From Bacteroidota bacterium (GTDB lineage: Bacteria > Bacteroidota > Ignavibacteria > UBA10030 > BY39), in NCBI GenBank assembly GCA_030017895.1, contig JASEGV010000016.1, positions 1-48,742 of the forward strand: a stretch of 48,742 nucleotides of DNA, read 5' to 3'. Of this stretch, positions 27,833 through 35,516 are shown piece by piece (position 1 is the stretch's first letter; every line of letters begins with the position of its first letter). The position numbers were made by a program, and so were the translations under genes. The notes under the pieces are model-generated. The model saw only the letters and a program-made list of their open reading frames with translations. It was not told the origin of the DNA and made no database searches.

Positions 27833-28450
27833 TTATTTTCTTGAAACCCATTTGTTGTCTTTGATGTAAAACCTCCACATATGTTCTGAACCGTTGGTGA
27901 TGCCAACTCTGGAAGATGAAATGATTTCGGATTTCGGATTTCGGATTTCGGATTTTCCAATCCATATCTCATCTCCGCACAGGTCAGTTCCGTTTTCATT
28001 TCTTCCGAGTGCAAATGCTTGGCAAACTTTTGCAGGACCGTTCGTGAGATTGTGAATATTTTTTGAGGTGCCAATTTTTCTGTGGGTTTTCATAAATTCG
28101 ATATTCTCGACCGGTTCTACAGCGCGTATCAGTACAGCGCATCCTTGGTCTTCTTCCTCTGTTACAACATTGCAGCAGTAGTGCATACCGTAAGTGAAGT
28201 AAACATATAAATGCCCACCTTGCCAGAACATTACTTCGTTACGTTTGGTTTTTCCACGAAATGAATGACTTGCAATATCATTATGCAAATAAGCTTCTGT
28301 CTCAACAATTTTACCGACAAGTAACTTCCCCATGTATTTTCGGATTAAGTATTCACCGAGTAAATCTTTTGCAATTTTTATTGTGTCTCGTAGATAGAAT
28401 TCACGGTCTAACTTTTTATAGTCAGTGTTAACCAGGCCTATCCGTGTCAT
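27833..28450 (-). CDS. 3-methyladenine DNA glycosylase (AAG/MPG family)
   Basis: 205 residues: LDREFYLRDTIKIAKDLLGEYL, VGKIVETEAYL (with the catalytic Glu), RNEVMFWQGGHLYVYFTYGMHYCCNVV, CAVLIRAVEP, LTNGPAKVCQAF and a C-terminal RFYIKDNKWVSRK, the complete signature of the mammalian-type AAG fold. It excises alkylated purines. The loop before SSSRVGI contains KSEIRNPKSEI, the translation of a 7-bp tandem repeat. The ATG at 28450, 7 bases past the aldehyde dehydrogenase stop with GGAG upstream, is preferred; a GTG at 28477 would overlap that gene. Confidence 0.92.
   Translation of the reverse strand: MTRIGLVNTDYKKLDREFYLRDTIKIAKDLLGEYLIRKYMGKLLVGKIVETEAYLHNDIASHSFRGKTKRNEVMFWQGGHLYVYFTYGMHYCCNVVTEEEDQGCAVLIRAVEPVENIEFMKTHRKIGTSKNIHNLTNGPAKVCQAFALGRNENGTDLCGDEIWIGKSEIRNPKSEIISSSRVGITNGSEHMWRFYIKDNKWVSRK
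27923..27956. repeat. 7-bp tandem repeat (GATTTCG) inside the glycosylase gene
   Basis: Four exact units of GATTTCG from 27923 to 27950 followed by a partial fifth. Because 7 is not a multiple of 3, translation on the minus strand cycles through three frames and gives KSEIRNP with a 21-base period. It sits in a surface loop of the glycosylase and preserves the reading frame. Confidence 0.9.
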
Positions 28451-28457
28451 CCGTGTT

Positions 28458-30077
28458 CTATCTCCTCTGAAACTCACGGATTATTTTGTCAACCTCGTCT
28501 TCCGATATTCCACTTCCTAAAACATTCCCGCTTTTTGGTGAAGTAATTTTTTCTGTTTCTTTTACCGGCTGGGCTGAACCTTTTTTCCAAACTGGAATAT
28601 TCCCCGCTCCTTCACGTAAATGCTGCTCGATTTTTTCTATCCAGGATTCCGCCGTCTTAATTTCTGCAGTTGTCTTGGCAGCTTGCGGTTTAACAAATAT
28701 CGGCTCGCCCGCTTGTGAAGGATTTACAGGTCTTGTTTCAAACACGAGTCGCTTTATGTTAATCAGATGTTTAGCGGAAACATTTTCAGAAATAATCGAG
28801 CCTCCGATTGTTCCGGGACCGAGTGTGAGGGATGGCAGAAGCTCGTTTGTCCCGCCAACTGCGCCAAATGCCGCCTGCGTATTTACCAAAATTCTTGAAG
28901 CTGGTTTCTCGAGTGCAAATTTCATTATAATATCTTCATCGGACGAGTGAATAACCAGAGTATGTCCTAACCCGCCAAATTCAAGAAGTTCGATGCAGCG
29001 ATGGCAAGCGTCACGCCAATTAAGTTCTGTGTAGAACGAAAGAACAGGCGATAGTTTCTCGCGAGAGAGTGGAATGTTCTTTCCGACTGCGTTTAATTCG
29101 GCAATTAAAACTTTTGTGTCGGATGGAACTTGGATACCTGCTTTTTCAGCAATAAACAGAGCCGATCTGCCCACCATAGCTGCGTTCAAGTGTCCTTCGT
29201 TATCAAACATCAGGCGCGAAAGTTTTTCTTTAGCTTCTCCTTCCACAAAGTAACCACCAAGCCGTTTGCACTCTGCAACGACCTTATCTTTTATGGGTGA
29301 ATCGCAAATGAGCGAAGATTCAGTCGAGCATAGCACACCATTATCAAATTGTTTTCCCGATAAAACATCGGCAACAGCTTTTTGTATGTTTGCAGTTCTC
29401 TCGATGAAAGCTGGCACGTTTCCGGGTCCAACTCCATAAGCAGGTTTGCCTGAACTGTAAGCTGCTTTTACCATTGCTCCGCTGCCGGTTGCGAGAATTA
29501 CACCGGTTAATTTATTTCGCATCAATTCATTTGTACCTTCGAGTGTCGGCTGTGTCATACAGTGTATTACTCCTTTGGGTGCACCGACAGATTCAGCAGC
29601 TTCACGTATTAGCTTGGCTGCTTCCAACGTTGAGTAAATTGCTTTCGGGTGTGGGCTTGCAACTATTGCGTTTCTTCCTTTTAAGGAAATGATCGCTTTG
29701 AACATCATCGTTGATGTTGGATTCGTAGATGGAATTAAAGCGGCAACTACTCCCATCGGTTCGCCGATTTCGATAATCTTCTTCTCGCGGTCTTCGCGAA
29801 TCACACCTGCTGTTTTCAAATCTTTGATTGATTCCCAAACTCGCCTTGTAGCGAATTCATTTTTCTTCTTTTTGTCTTCAGGTTTTCCGAAACCGGTCTC
29901 CTCGTAAGCCATTTTACCCAAGAGTTCTGCCGCTTCGTAACCTGCATCTGCCATTGCTTTCACAATCTTATCGACACGTTCCTGATTGAAGGCGCGGAAT
30001 TCCTGAACAGCTTCATTCGCTTGTTCTAATAAATCGCGCACTTCCTGTATTGATGCTAAATCTTTGTATGATGACAT
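28458..30077 (-). CDS. CoA-acylating aldehyde dehydrogenase with C-terminal extension
   Basis: 539 residues. The core (about 1-450) resembles the acetaldehyde dehydrogenase half of AdhE and the EutE/PduP enzymes: PMGVVAALIPSTNPTS, catalytic Cys250 (QFDNGVLCSTESS), FGGLGHTLVIHS, GAVGGTNELLPSLTLGPGTIGGS. It would interconvert an aldehyde and its acyl-CoA using NAD. Residues 451-539 are an extension: a helix near 469-490, a Gly/Ser/Pro/Lys-rich linker (about 493-523) and a terminal amphipathic helix ISEDEVDKIIREFQRR (524-539), the pattern of a bacterial microcompartment encapsulation peptide. No alcohol dehydrogenase domain follows. It begins 9 bases after the upstream barrel gene; ribosome binding site AAAGGAA. 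Confidence 0.9.
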   Translation of the reverse strand: MSSYKDLASIQEVRDLLEQANEAVQEFRAFNQERVDKIVKAMADAGYEAAELLGKMAYEETGFGKPEDKKKKNEFATRRVWESIKDLKTAGVIREDREKKIIEIGEPMGVVAALIPSTNPTSTMMFKAIISLKGRNAIVASPHPKAIYSTLEAAKLIREAAESVGAPKGVIHCMTQPTLEGTNELMRNKLTGVILATGSGAMVKAAYSSGKPAYGVGPGNVPAFIERTANIQKAVADVLSGKQFDNGVLCSTESSLICDSPIKDKVVAECKRLGGYFVEGEAKEKLSRLMFDNEGHLNAAMVGRSALFIAEKAGIQVPSDTKVLIAELNAVGKNIPLSREKLSPVLSFYTELNWRDACHRCIELLEFGGLGHTLVIHSSDEDIIMKFALEKPASRILVNTQAAFGAVGGTNELLPSLTLGPGTIGGSIISENVSAKHLINIKRLVFETRPVNPSQAGEPIFVKPQAAKTTAEIKTAESWIEKIEQHLREGAGNIPVWKKGSAQPVKETEKITSPKSGNVLGSGISEDEVDKIIREFQRR

Positions 30078-30086
30078 ATAATTCCT

Positions 30087-30836
30087 TTATAATGAATATG
30101 TTAATCCTATGTATGGAAATTTAATAATCTCGAACTTGTCTCTATCTCTAAAAAAACTAAATCGTGTGAAAACAAATGCTAATTCTGAAACAAAATTACT
30201 TCTATAAGCTCTTACACCAATTAAGAATAATGATAACTCGAATCTGTCATCATAAGTTTGTGGTATCATTCCTTCAGCTATGAATTTAACGCCCCCTTTT
30301 TCTTTGCTCGAAATAATTGTTTCAAATCCAACCTGTGCCCAACTGTGTGAGTTGCTGTATTCAGTTTCTTTCTGAAAAAATTGTGTAATGTTAAAGTGAA
30401 GTTTTGTATAATAAGTGCCTAAACTAAATGAAAGATTTCCATAAAAATTTTCACCCGGATTCGTATCTGATGAAAATAATTTATTTGCGATAAACCAATC
30501 GGCACCGATTGCAACGCCCCTAACCAAATCGTCGCTTTGGTAAATTTGGAATTTTGCACCGGTTCCTAAAAACGAGGAACCCCATATCGGTAAGTTGGTT
30601 GTGAGGTTTAAATGAAAATAATCTGTGATTGCATAACCGCCTTGAATCAGATAAAAGGTGTACATACTTCCCCAAAATTTTCCCTTTGGGACGGTGTTAC
30701 CTGTCGACATCCAGAAAAGCCGATTCTGAACTGGGTCAGATACGGTTACCACATTTTCAATATTACTTTCTTGGCAAACGGATGCGGATATAGGTATCAG
30801 GGGAAAAGATAATATTAATATCGATAATAATTTCAT
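30087..30836 (-). CDS. Predicted outer-membrane beta-barrel protein
   Basis: 249 residues with a signal peptide (MKLLSILILSFPLIPISASVC) and about ten amphipathic segments (YAITDYFHLNLTTNLPIWGS, LSFSLGTYYTKLHFNITQFF, FELSLFLIGVRAYRSNFVSELAFVF), ending in a typical C-terminal strand, FPYIGLTYSL. I do not recognise a named family. Its ATG overlaps the stop of the DUF296 gene by one base (TAATG) and its stop lies 9 bases before the aldehyde dehydrogenase start, so it is translated within the same operon. Confidence 0.75.
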   Translation of the reverse strand: MKLLSILILSFPLIPISASVCQESNIENVVTVSDPVQNRLFWMSTGNTVPKGKFWGSMYTFYLIQGGYAITDYFHLNLTTNLPIWGSSFLGTGAKFQIYQSDDLVRGVAIGADWFIANKLFSSDTNPGENFYGNLSFSLGTYYTKLHFNITQFFQKETEYSNSHSWAQVGFETIISSKEKGGVKFIAEGMIPQTYDDRFELSLFLIGVRAYRSNFVSELAFVFTRFSFFRDRDKFEIIKFPYIGLTYSL

Positions 30837-31276
30837 TAAATGAGATTTTTATTTTTCCACAAGAACAAATTAGTTGTCTCTTCTTTTTCGCGTACTAAAT
30901 CTTCGCCTGTATATTCATCGATGAAAACTTCGCAGGCAAATACTTTTGTGCCAGGCATCAGATGTCCGCCAAAAACTTTTCCTTCTTTATCGCTGAGTGT
31001 AATATGTGTATGGACGAAAGGTTTTCCTTCTCGGATACTCACATTACCGGTGCAGTTTAAAATTTCATAGCCACCGTTCAACTCAATTGTATTGTACTCT
31101 TTTTTAATCTGGTCAAAATATCCGATGATAGCATTTGTAACCGCACCGATAGCTGTAACTTTTCCGATGCGAATATCTTCTTCGGTTACAATTTTTGTGA
31201 GTGCATCATATAAATCTGAACCTGACGGAATTGCACCGATAAATGAGCGTTTGTATTTGTATTGTAGTCTAAACAC
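30836..31276 (-). CDS. PPC/DUF296 domain protein
   Basis: 146 residues matching the Plants-and-Prokaryotes Conserved (DUF296) fold: an N-terminal SGSDLYDALTKIVTEEDI, IGAVTNAIIGYFD, and the His cluster FVHTHITLSDKEGKVFGGHLM, then VFACEVFI. Bacterial members are trimers with bound metal; in plants the domain is fused to AT-hook DNA-binding motifs, which are absent here. Function is unknown. It heads the five-gene run with the aldehyde dehydrogenase. Confidence 0.88.
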   Translation of the reverse strand: MFRLQYKYKRSFIGAIPSGSDLYDALTKIVTEEDIRIGKVTAIGAVTNAIIGYFDQIKKEYNTIELNGGYEILNCTGNVSIREGKPFVHTHITLSDKEGKVFGGHLMPGTKVFACEVFIDEYTGEDLVREKEETTNLFLWKNKNLI

Positions 31277-31382
31277 AGCCCAAATATATAGAATTAAGAG
31301 GATTTTAACAAGACTTTTTGAATCTCATAAACATGAAAATCATCGAGGATAATATCTTACCATTAAGTGCCTTAGCATGACA

Positions 31383-32426
31383 CTATTTAAGTCCTAACCC
31401 AAACTGTGAAGTATGCTTTTGTTTCAACCCGAAATGTTCATACGCCAACTTAGTTGCTTCTCTGCCGCGCGGTGTTCTTTGTATAAATCCTTCTTGCAAT
31501 AAATACGGCTCATACACTTCTTCAATCGTCCCAGGGTCCTCGCTCACGGCTGATGCAAGCGTTGCGAGTCCCACGGGACCGCCAGCAAACTTTTCAATTA
31601 TCGTAGTAATTATTCGCTTGTCCATCTCATCCAGACCGCGGCTGTCAACCTCGAGCGCTTGTAATGAATATTCTGCGACTTCTTTATTAATAATTCCTTT
31701 GTGGGATTTTAGATTCTTATCTGCCTGTGCAAAATCTCTGCAACGTTTCAAAAGCCGGTTTGAAATTCGGGGTGTGCCGCGTGAACGGGTAGAAATTGTT
31801 TGCAATCCGTCATCGGTTATTTCGACGTTTAAAATGTCTGATGAGCGCTTAATAATTTTTACAAGTATGTTCGAGTCGTAGTAATCCAACCGATTCGTTA
31901 CACCAAAGCGTGAACGCAGCGGAGCAGTAAGTAATCCTGAACGGGTTGTAGCGCCGACGAGTGTAAATTTTGGCAGCTTCAGCTGAACATTACGCGCATT
32001 CGGTCCCGAGTCGAGAACAATGTCTATAACAAAATCTTCCATCGCGGGGTAGAGGTATTCTTCAACAACAGGATTGAGCCGGTGGATTTCATCGATGAAC
32101 AACACATCACCCTGATTAAGACTTGTTAGAATTCCCGCCAGGTTATACGGTTTATCTATCGCAGGTCCTGATGTAATTTTTATGTTGCTCCCCATCTCAG
32201 CGGCGATGATGTATGCGAGCGTGGTTTTCCCAAGTCCGGGCGGACCTGTTAGTAAAACATGGTCGAGTGTTTCGTTCCGATTTTTTGCAGCGGCGATGAA
32301 AACTTTCAAGTTACTAACAATCTTTTCTTGACCATAAAACTCGGTAAACTTAAGCGGGCGCAAGGTTTGGTCAAGTTCAATTTCCCCTTCAAATTGTTCG
32401 GGTGATGTAATATCGGATTTACGCAT
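31383..32426 (-). CDS. ruvB: Holliday junction branch migration helicase RuvB
   Basis: 347 residues with the RuvB opening [19 protein letters not shown], Walker A GPPGLGKT (61-68), Walker [12 protein letters not shown], sensor 1 VGATTRSG, the Arg-finger segment APLRSRFG, and the C-terminal winged helix ([20 protein letters not shown]). With RuvA it drives branch migration of Holliday junctions. RuvA and RuvC are not adjacent. The upstream region holds decayed genes. Confidence 0.96.
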   Translation of the reverse strand: MRKSDITSPEQFEGEIELDQTLRPLKFTEFYGQEKIVSNLKVFIAAAKNRNETLDHVLLTGPPGLGKTTLAYIIAAEMGSNIKITSGPAIDKPYNLAGILTSLNQGDVLFIDEIHRLNPVVEEYLYPAMEDFVIDIVLDSGPNARNVQLKLPKFTLVGATTRSGLLTAPLRSRFGVTNRLDYYDSNILVKIIKRSSDILNVEITDDGLQTISTRSRGTPRISNRLLKRCRDFAQADKNLKSHKGIINKEVAEYSLQALEVDSRGLDEMDKRIITTIIEKFAGGPVGLATLASAVSEDPGTIEEVYEPYLLQEGFIQRTPRGREATKLAYEHFGLKQKHTSQFGLGLK

Positions 32427-32479
32427 AAATTTGATATCAATTTAAACAGAATAAGTGTGAAATTCAAGAAATTCTCAAG

Positions 32480-32605
32480 ATTCGTGTATTCCCTGAGCTT
32501 GATGTGGTTGCCATCTAAATCTTCCACCCGTGCAAACTTTCCCTCGTCGTAGATTTCGATTCCTTTGACAATCGCATCGTGTTTTATTATATCATCTACT
32601 CTCAA
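32480..32605 (-). pseudogene. Remnant of a glyoxalase/VOC superfamily protein
   Basis: On the minus strand about 42 codons read DAIVKGIEIYDEGKFARVEDL and continue DGNHIKLREY, which matches the last beta-strand pair of VOC proteins (the ARVEDLDGNHIKL block with the metal Glu/His region). The rest of the roughly 120-residue domain is missing, and the reading frame runs on into unrelated sequence over the start of ruvB. It is best read as a C-terminal gene fragment. Confidence 0.65.
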
Positions 32606-32644
32606 ATTGATTGTGAATACTTGCTATCATATTTAAATAAATGC

Positions 32645-32782
32645 TTAAGGAAGTGTGGAGCCGCGCGCTCCGTACCATGGGTGAATTTCATAACTTAATC
32701 GACCGGCTTTTATTGCAGGGTCGTTGCCGATTAATTGTTTCGCCTCCTCGGCAGTTTCCACGTCGAGTATAAATATACCACT
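32645..32782 (-). pseudogene. Remnant of a YCII-related (YciI-like) protein
   Basis: About 43 codons on the minus strand read GIFILDVETAEEAKQLIGND followed by PAIKAGRLSYEIHPWYGARG and a stop. This is the C-terminal half of a YCII-related domain (the DPAIKAG...EIHPWYG block). An in-frame TGA occurs immediately upstream and no start is available, so the N-terminal half is lost. The further stretch 32783-32930 holds nothing I can identify. Confidence 0.75.
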
Positions 32783-32930
32783 TCAAAAAATAATTGTGTA
32801 TTATAAACTGTTTTAGAAGTTTTTCGGCCCGTTTATCACACCCCTGTCGAAGTCAGGAGGCCACTGAACTCGATAATTTGGGTGATGCATTGCGGAAAAC
32901 AGGAGGTAAAAAGTGACCATTAACCTCTCA

Positions 32931-33959
32931 TCAATATCCTTGCAAGTCGAGATTAGTTAGACCCAAATCCTTCGCCCAACGAACTGTTTCTAAATATTCC
33001 TCACGGGCTAACCTTCGCGCAATTTCAGGATAGTCGAATGCCTTATACATAGGTCTGTATTGCGACATCAAGTTGATGTACGTATCCTTCGGCAAATTTT
33101 CCGAAATCCACACAAGTATCTCTTTCGTCCCGCCAACCCGATTCGGCATCACTAAATGACGTATCATCAAACCTCTGTACATTAAACCATCTTCCGCCGG
33201 CTTAGCTACACCCACTTGGTGATGCATTTCGAGTATCGATTCTTTCGTCAGTTCAGGATATGTTGCAGCGCCCGAAGAATATTTCTCAGCCATCTTTCCG
33301 TCTGAGTATTTAAAGTCGGGGAGATAAATATCTACGACACCATCTAAATATTTAAGTATCTCTATTTTTTCCCAGCCGCAAGTGTTATAAATAACAGGAA
33401 GTTTCAAACCCTTGCCAGCAGCTAAATCTAATGCAAGCAGAATATGCGGTGAGTAATGAGTGGGAGTTACAAAATTAATATTATGGCATCCCTTTCTTTG
33501 AAGCGCTATCATCATATCAGCAAATTGCTCTAGAGTCTTCTCTGAACCCATTCCGCCCTGACTGATTTCCCAGTTTATGCAGAACACACATCGCAACCCG
33601 CAGTTAGTAAGAAAAATTGTTCCCGAACCGCCATCGCCAACGAGCGATTTTTCCTCCCCGAAATGTGGATGGTATGATGAAATCTCTAATTTTGCAGTTG
33701 AGCCACAGAATCCTTCACCCCCCGTTATACGGTTAGCGCCGCATTCCCTCGGACAAAGTTTACAATTTTTCATCGTCAGCCAAAGCTCTTCGCCTCTTTT
33801 TTTTAACTCTCCACTTTTGTGCAATTTTATGTAGGCGGGTTCAAACTTATAGACATCATCCACAGCGCGGCAGTTAATCCCAAGTTTAGCATATGCTGTA
33901 TTGGTTATTGCAAGAATGGCACACGATTTTATAAATTCTCTTCTCGATTGTTTGTTCAT
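32931..33959 (-). CDS. Radical SAM protein (PflX/COG1313-like) with twin-arginine signal
   Basis: 342 residues. The N-terminus SRREFIK followed by SCAILAITNTAYA fits the twin-arginine translocation consensus. A cysteine cluster (Cys66, 69, 73, 85: NCKLCPRECGANR...GFCG) precedes the radical SAM motif Cys120-x3-Cys124-x2-Cys127 (CGLRCVFC). The rest resembles the uncharacterised pyruvate-formate-lyase-activase-like group: VTPTHYSPHILLAL, YNTCGWEKIEILKYLDGVVDIYLPDFKY, GLMIRHLVMPNRV. Substrate is unknown. A strong AGGAGG site lies 9 bases before the ATG. It is downstream of the T9SS cargo genes but separated by a terminator-like hairpin. Confidence 0.88.
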   Translation of the reverse strand: MNKQSRREFIKSCAILAITNTAYAKLGINCRAVDDVYKFEPAYIKLHKSGELKKRGEELWLTMKNCKLCPRECGANRITGGEGFCGSTAKLEISSYHPHFGEEKSLVGDGGSGTIFLTNCGLRCVFCINWEISQGGMGSEKTLEQFADMMIALQRKGCHNINFVTPTHYSPHILLALDLAAGKGLKLPVIYNTCGWEKIEILKYLDGVVDIYLPDFKYSDGKMAEKYSSGAATYPELTKESILEMHHQVGVAKPAEDGLMYRGLMIRHLVMPNRVGGTKEILVWISENLPKDTYINLMSQYRPMYKAFDYPEIARRLAREEYLETVRWAKDLGLTNLDLQGY

Positions 33960-34006
33960 TTTATCACACCTCCTATGATTTACAACAATAATCGATGTAA
34001 AAAGTG

Positions 34007-34043
34007 CCGGCTCGAGAAAACTTATTAGTCAGCTCTGAGCCGG
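34007..34043. terminator. Probable bidirectional terminator
   Basis: CCGGCTC (34007-34013) pairs with GAGCCGG (34037-34043); GAG/CTC inside extends the stem with one bulge. The plus strand continues with eight T residues (34044 onward); the minus strand continues CACTTTTTAC. Only the minus strand has a gene ending here (34069), so its likely job is to stop transcription of the sorting-domain protein. Confidence 0.7.
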
Positions 34044-34068
34044 TTTTTTTTACTATTAGAAAATACTC

Positions 34069-35454
34069 TCAACGTATGAGTAGCATCTTTTTAACGATTG
34101 TGTAGCTTCCAGCTGTGAGTAGCTCGGTAGAGCTCACGAAGAGTTTGTAGAAGTACACTCCTGAAGATAAATTATCAGCAATAAATTCAACCCACTGGTC
34201 TCCAGCGTCTAAATTTTCCCGGTCGAGAAGTGTTGCTACTTCTCGGCCTAACATATCGTAAACTTTCAGAGTAACTAAACCTGCTTCTGGAAGTGAGAAA
34301 GAAATATGTGTAGATGGATTGAATGGGTTAGGATAATTTTGATAGAGTGAAATCTTTTCTGGCATTTCATCCTCAATTGAGAAACGCGAATGACGCGCTC
34401 CCTTACTAAAAGCTAAAGGGTTGGGATGGATAAAAGGTACTTCATCAACCGAGTGCGTTCCTTTCAGTAAAAACGGAGTCAGACTCAAGGCAATGTATGG
34501 TCCATCGAAGGCACGGTTAATTCGACTAACTGCTGAATCGAGTTGAGCGTAAATGACTGGAGACGCTGAGAAATGGTGATAATATGTGAGTATCGAGTCA
34601 GCTAAGTAAGTAATCTCACGAATTTTTAAACCGTTACACGGGTCGGTTGGATTACTCAGATCGTTGTACAGTAAATCACCGAGGGCAGTTGTGTCAGTTG
34701 GTTCTGTTGCCCCGGAATCATTCGCTATGATAGCGAGCTTTAAAGCATGAACTTCGCCAAGCAGCCGATTATCGTGCTTTTTTACTTTTGGATTTTTCAA
34801 TTCTCTGATGAATGGTTTTACCTGACTCGACCCAGTAGCAATTTCATCGAATCCACCCGCAGTTCCTGTATGCGGGAAGTACATCCTGTCAGCTTTCATA
34901 TAGCGGATCCATCCAACGGCAAGTGTGTCAGTTACTTTTCCAATCACCAAACCAGCGGGTCGATTAATGATTTTTTTATAGATATATTCCAAAACATTTC
35001 CGCCGTTTGGTTGGATGAAATTTGGGGTGTAGCTGCCAGCCAACTCAGTTCGTTTAACACCCGCCTGAACTCCATCTACTAACCAGAACCAGAAATTTGC
35101 TTGAGTTCCCTGTGCTTTCTTAGCTACGTTAAAACTAAGAACTGCAGAATCTCCGAGAGAAACAGTCTTTCCAGTTGCCCTTACTGTTTTATTTTTATCT
35201 AAAAAAGTGAATGATGAAAATCCACCGGAATCAAGAATACTAATAATCGAAGAATTAAACCGTATTTGTATTCCGTTTGCCGCTTGAGTCAATTCATCAT
35301 TGTGAAAAACGAATGTTGTATTACTGCTCACAACTTTTCCTGCTTTAGCTTTTTTTAATGACAAATCGTTTTGGCTGAATGTGCGATACTTCGGCTGCGA
35401 AATAGAAAACGAAACTATAAGCAACCCTAATATTAAATTAAATAATATTTTCAT
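34069..35454 (-). CDS. T9SS type A sorting-domain protein
   Basis: 461 residues with a signal peptide (MKILFNLILGLLIVSFSISQ). The middle region starts PKYRTFSQNDLSLKKAK and contains AGLVIGKVTDTLAVGWIRYM, FIRELKNPKVKKHDNRLLGE and ALGDLLYND; the same blocks recur in the next upstream gene. The C-terminal domain (about residues 370-461) is a T9SS type A sorting domain: ISLYQNYPNPFNPSTHISFS, VYDMLGREVATLL, SSGVYFYKLF, IVKKMLLIR. The protein should be exported through SprA. Function unknown. AAGGAG site before the ATG; 62 bases downstream of the SBBP-repeat gene and probably co-transcribed with it. Confidence 0.88.
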   Translation of the reverse strand: MKILFNLILGLLIVSFSISQPKYRTFSQNDLSLKKAKAGKVVSSNTTFVFHNDELTQAANGIQIRFNSSIISILDSGGFSSFTFLDKNKTVRATGKTVSLGDSAVLSFNVAKKAQGTQANFWFWLVDGVQAGVKRTELAGSYTPNFIQPNGGNVLEYIYKKIINRPAGLVIGKVTDTLAVGWIRYMKADRMYFPHTGTAGGFDEIATGSSQVKPFIRELKNPKVKKHDNRLLGEVHALKLAIIANDSGATEPTDTTALGDLLYNDLSNPTDPCNGLKIREITYLADSILTYYHHFSASPVIYAQLDSAVSRINRAFDGPYIALSLTPFLLKGTHSVDEVPFIHPNPLAFSKGARHSRFSIEDEMPEKISLYQNYPNPFNPSTHISFSLPEAGLVTLKVYDMLGREVATLLDRENLDAGDQWVEFIADNLSSGVYFYKLFVSSTELLTAGSYTIVKKMLLIR

Positions 35455-35516
35455 TGTAAAACTCCTTTCGAGTTTTTTAAATTTATTTGTTATTTGTGTG
35501 CTATTTGGACTGAAAA

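Noticed and set aside
27923-27956. CRISPR-like repeat
   Set aside because: Units are 7 bp and directly adjacent, with no spacers.
27819-27965. 49-codon N-terminal extension of the barrel protein
   Set aside because: The extension is the glycosylase gene and its 7-bp repeat read in another frame; a full signal peptide begins at 27818.
28451-28477. GTG start of the glycosylase at 28477
   Set aside because: It would overlap the aldehyde dehydrogenase end; the ATG at 28450 with an upstream GGAG fits better, although this is not certain.
32306-32479. A 99-residue gene overlapping the ruvB start
   Set aside because: Only the first about 42 codons resemble a known family (VOC); the remainder is antiphase reading of the ruvB 5' region.
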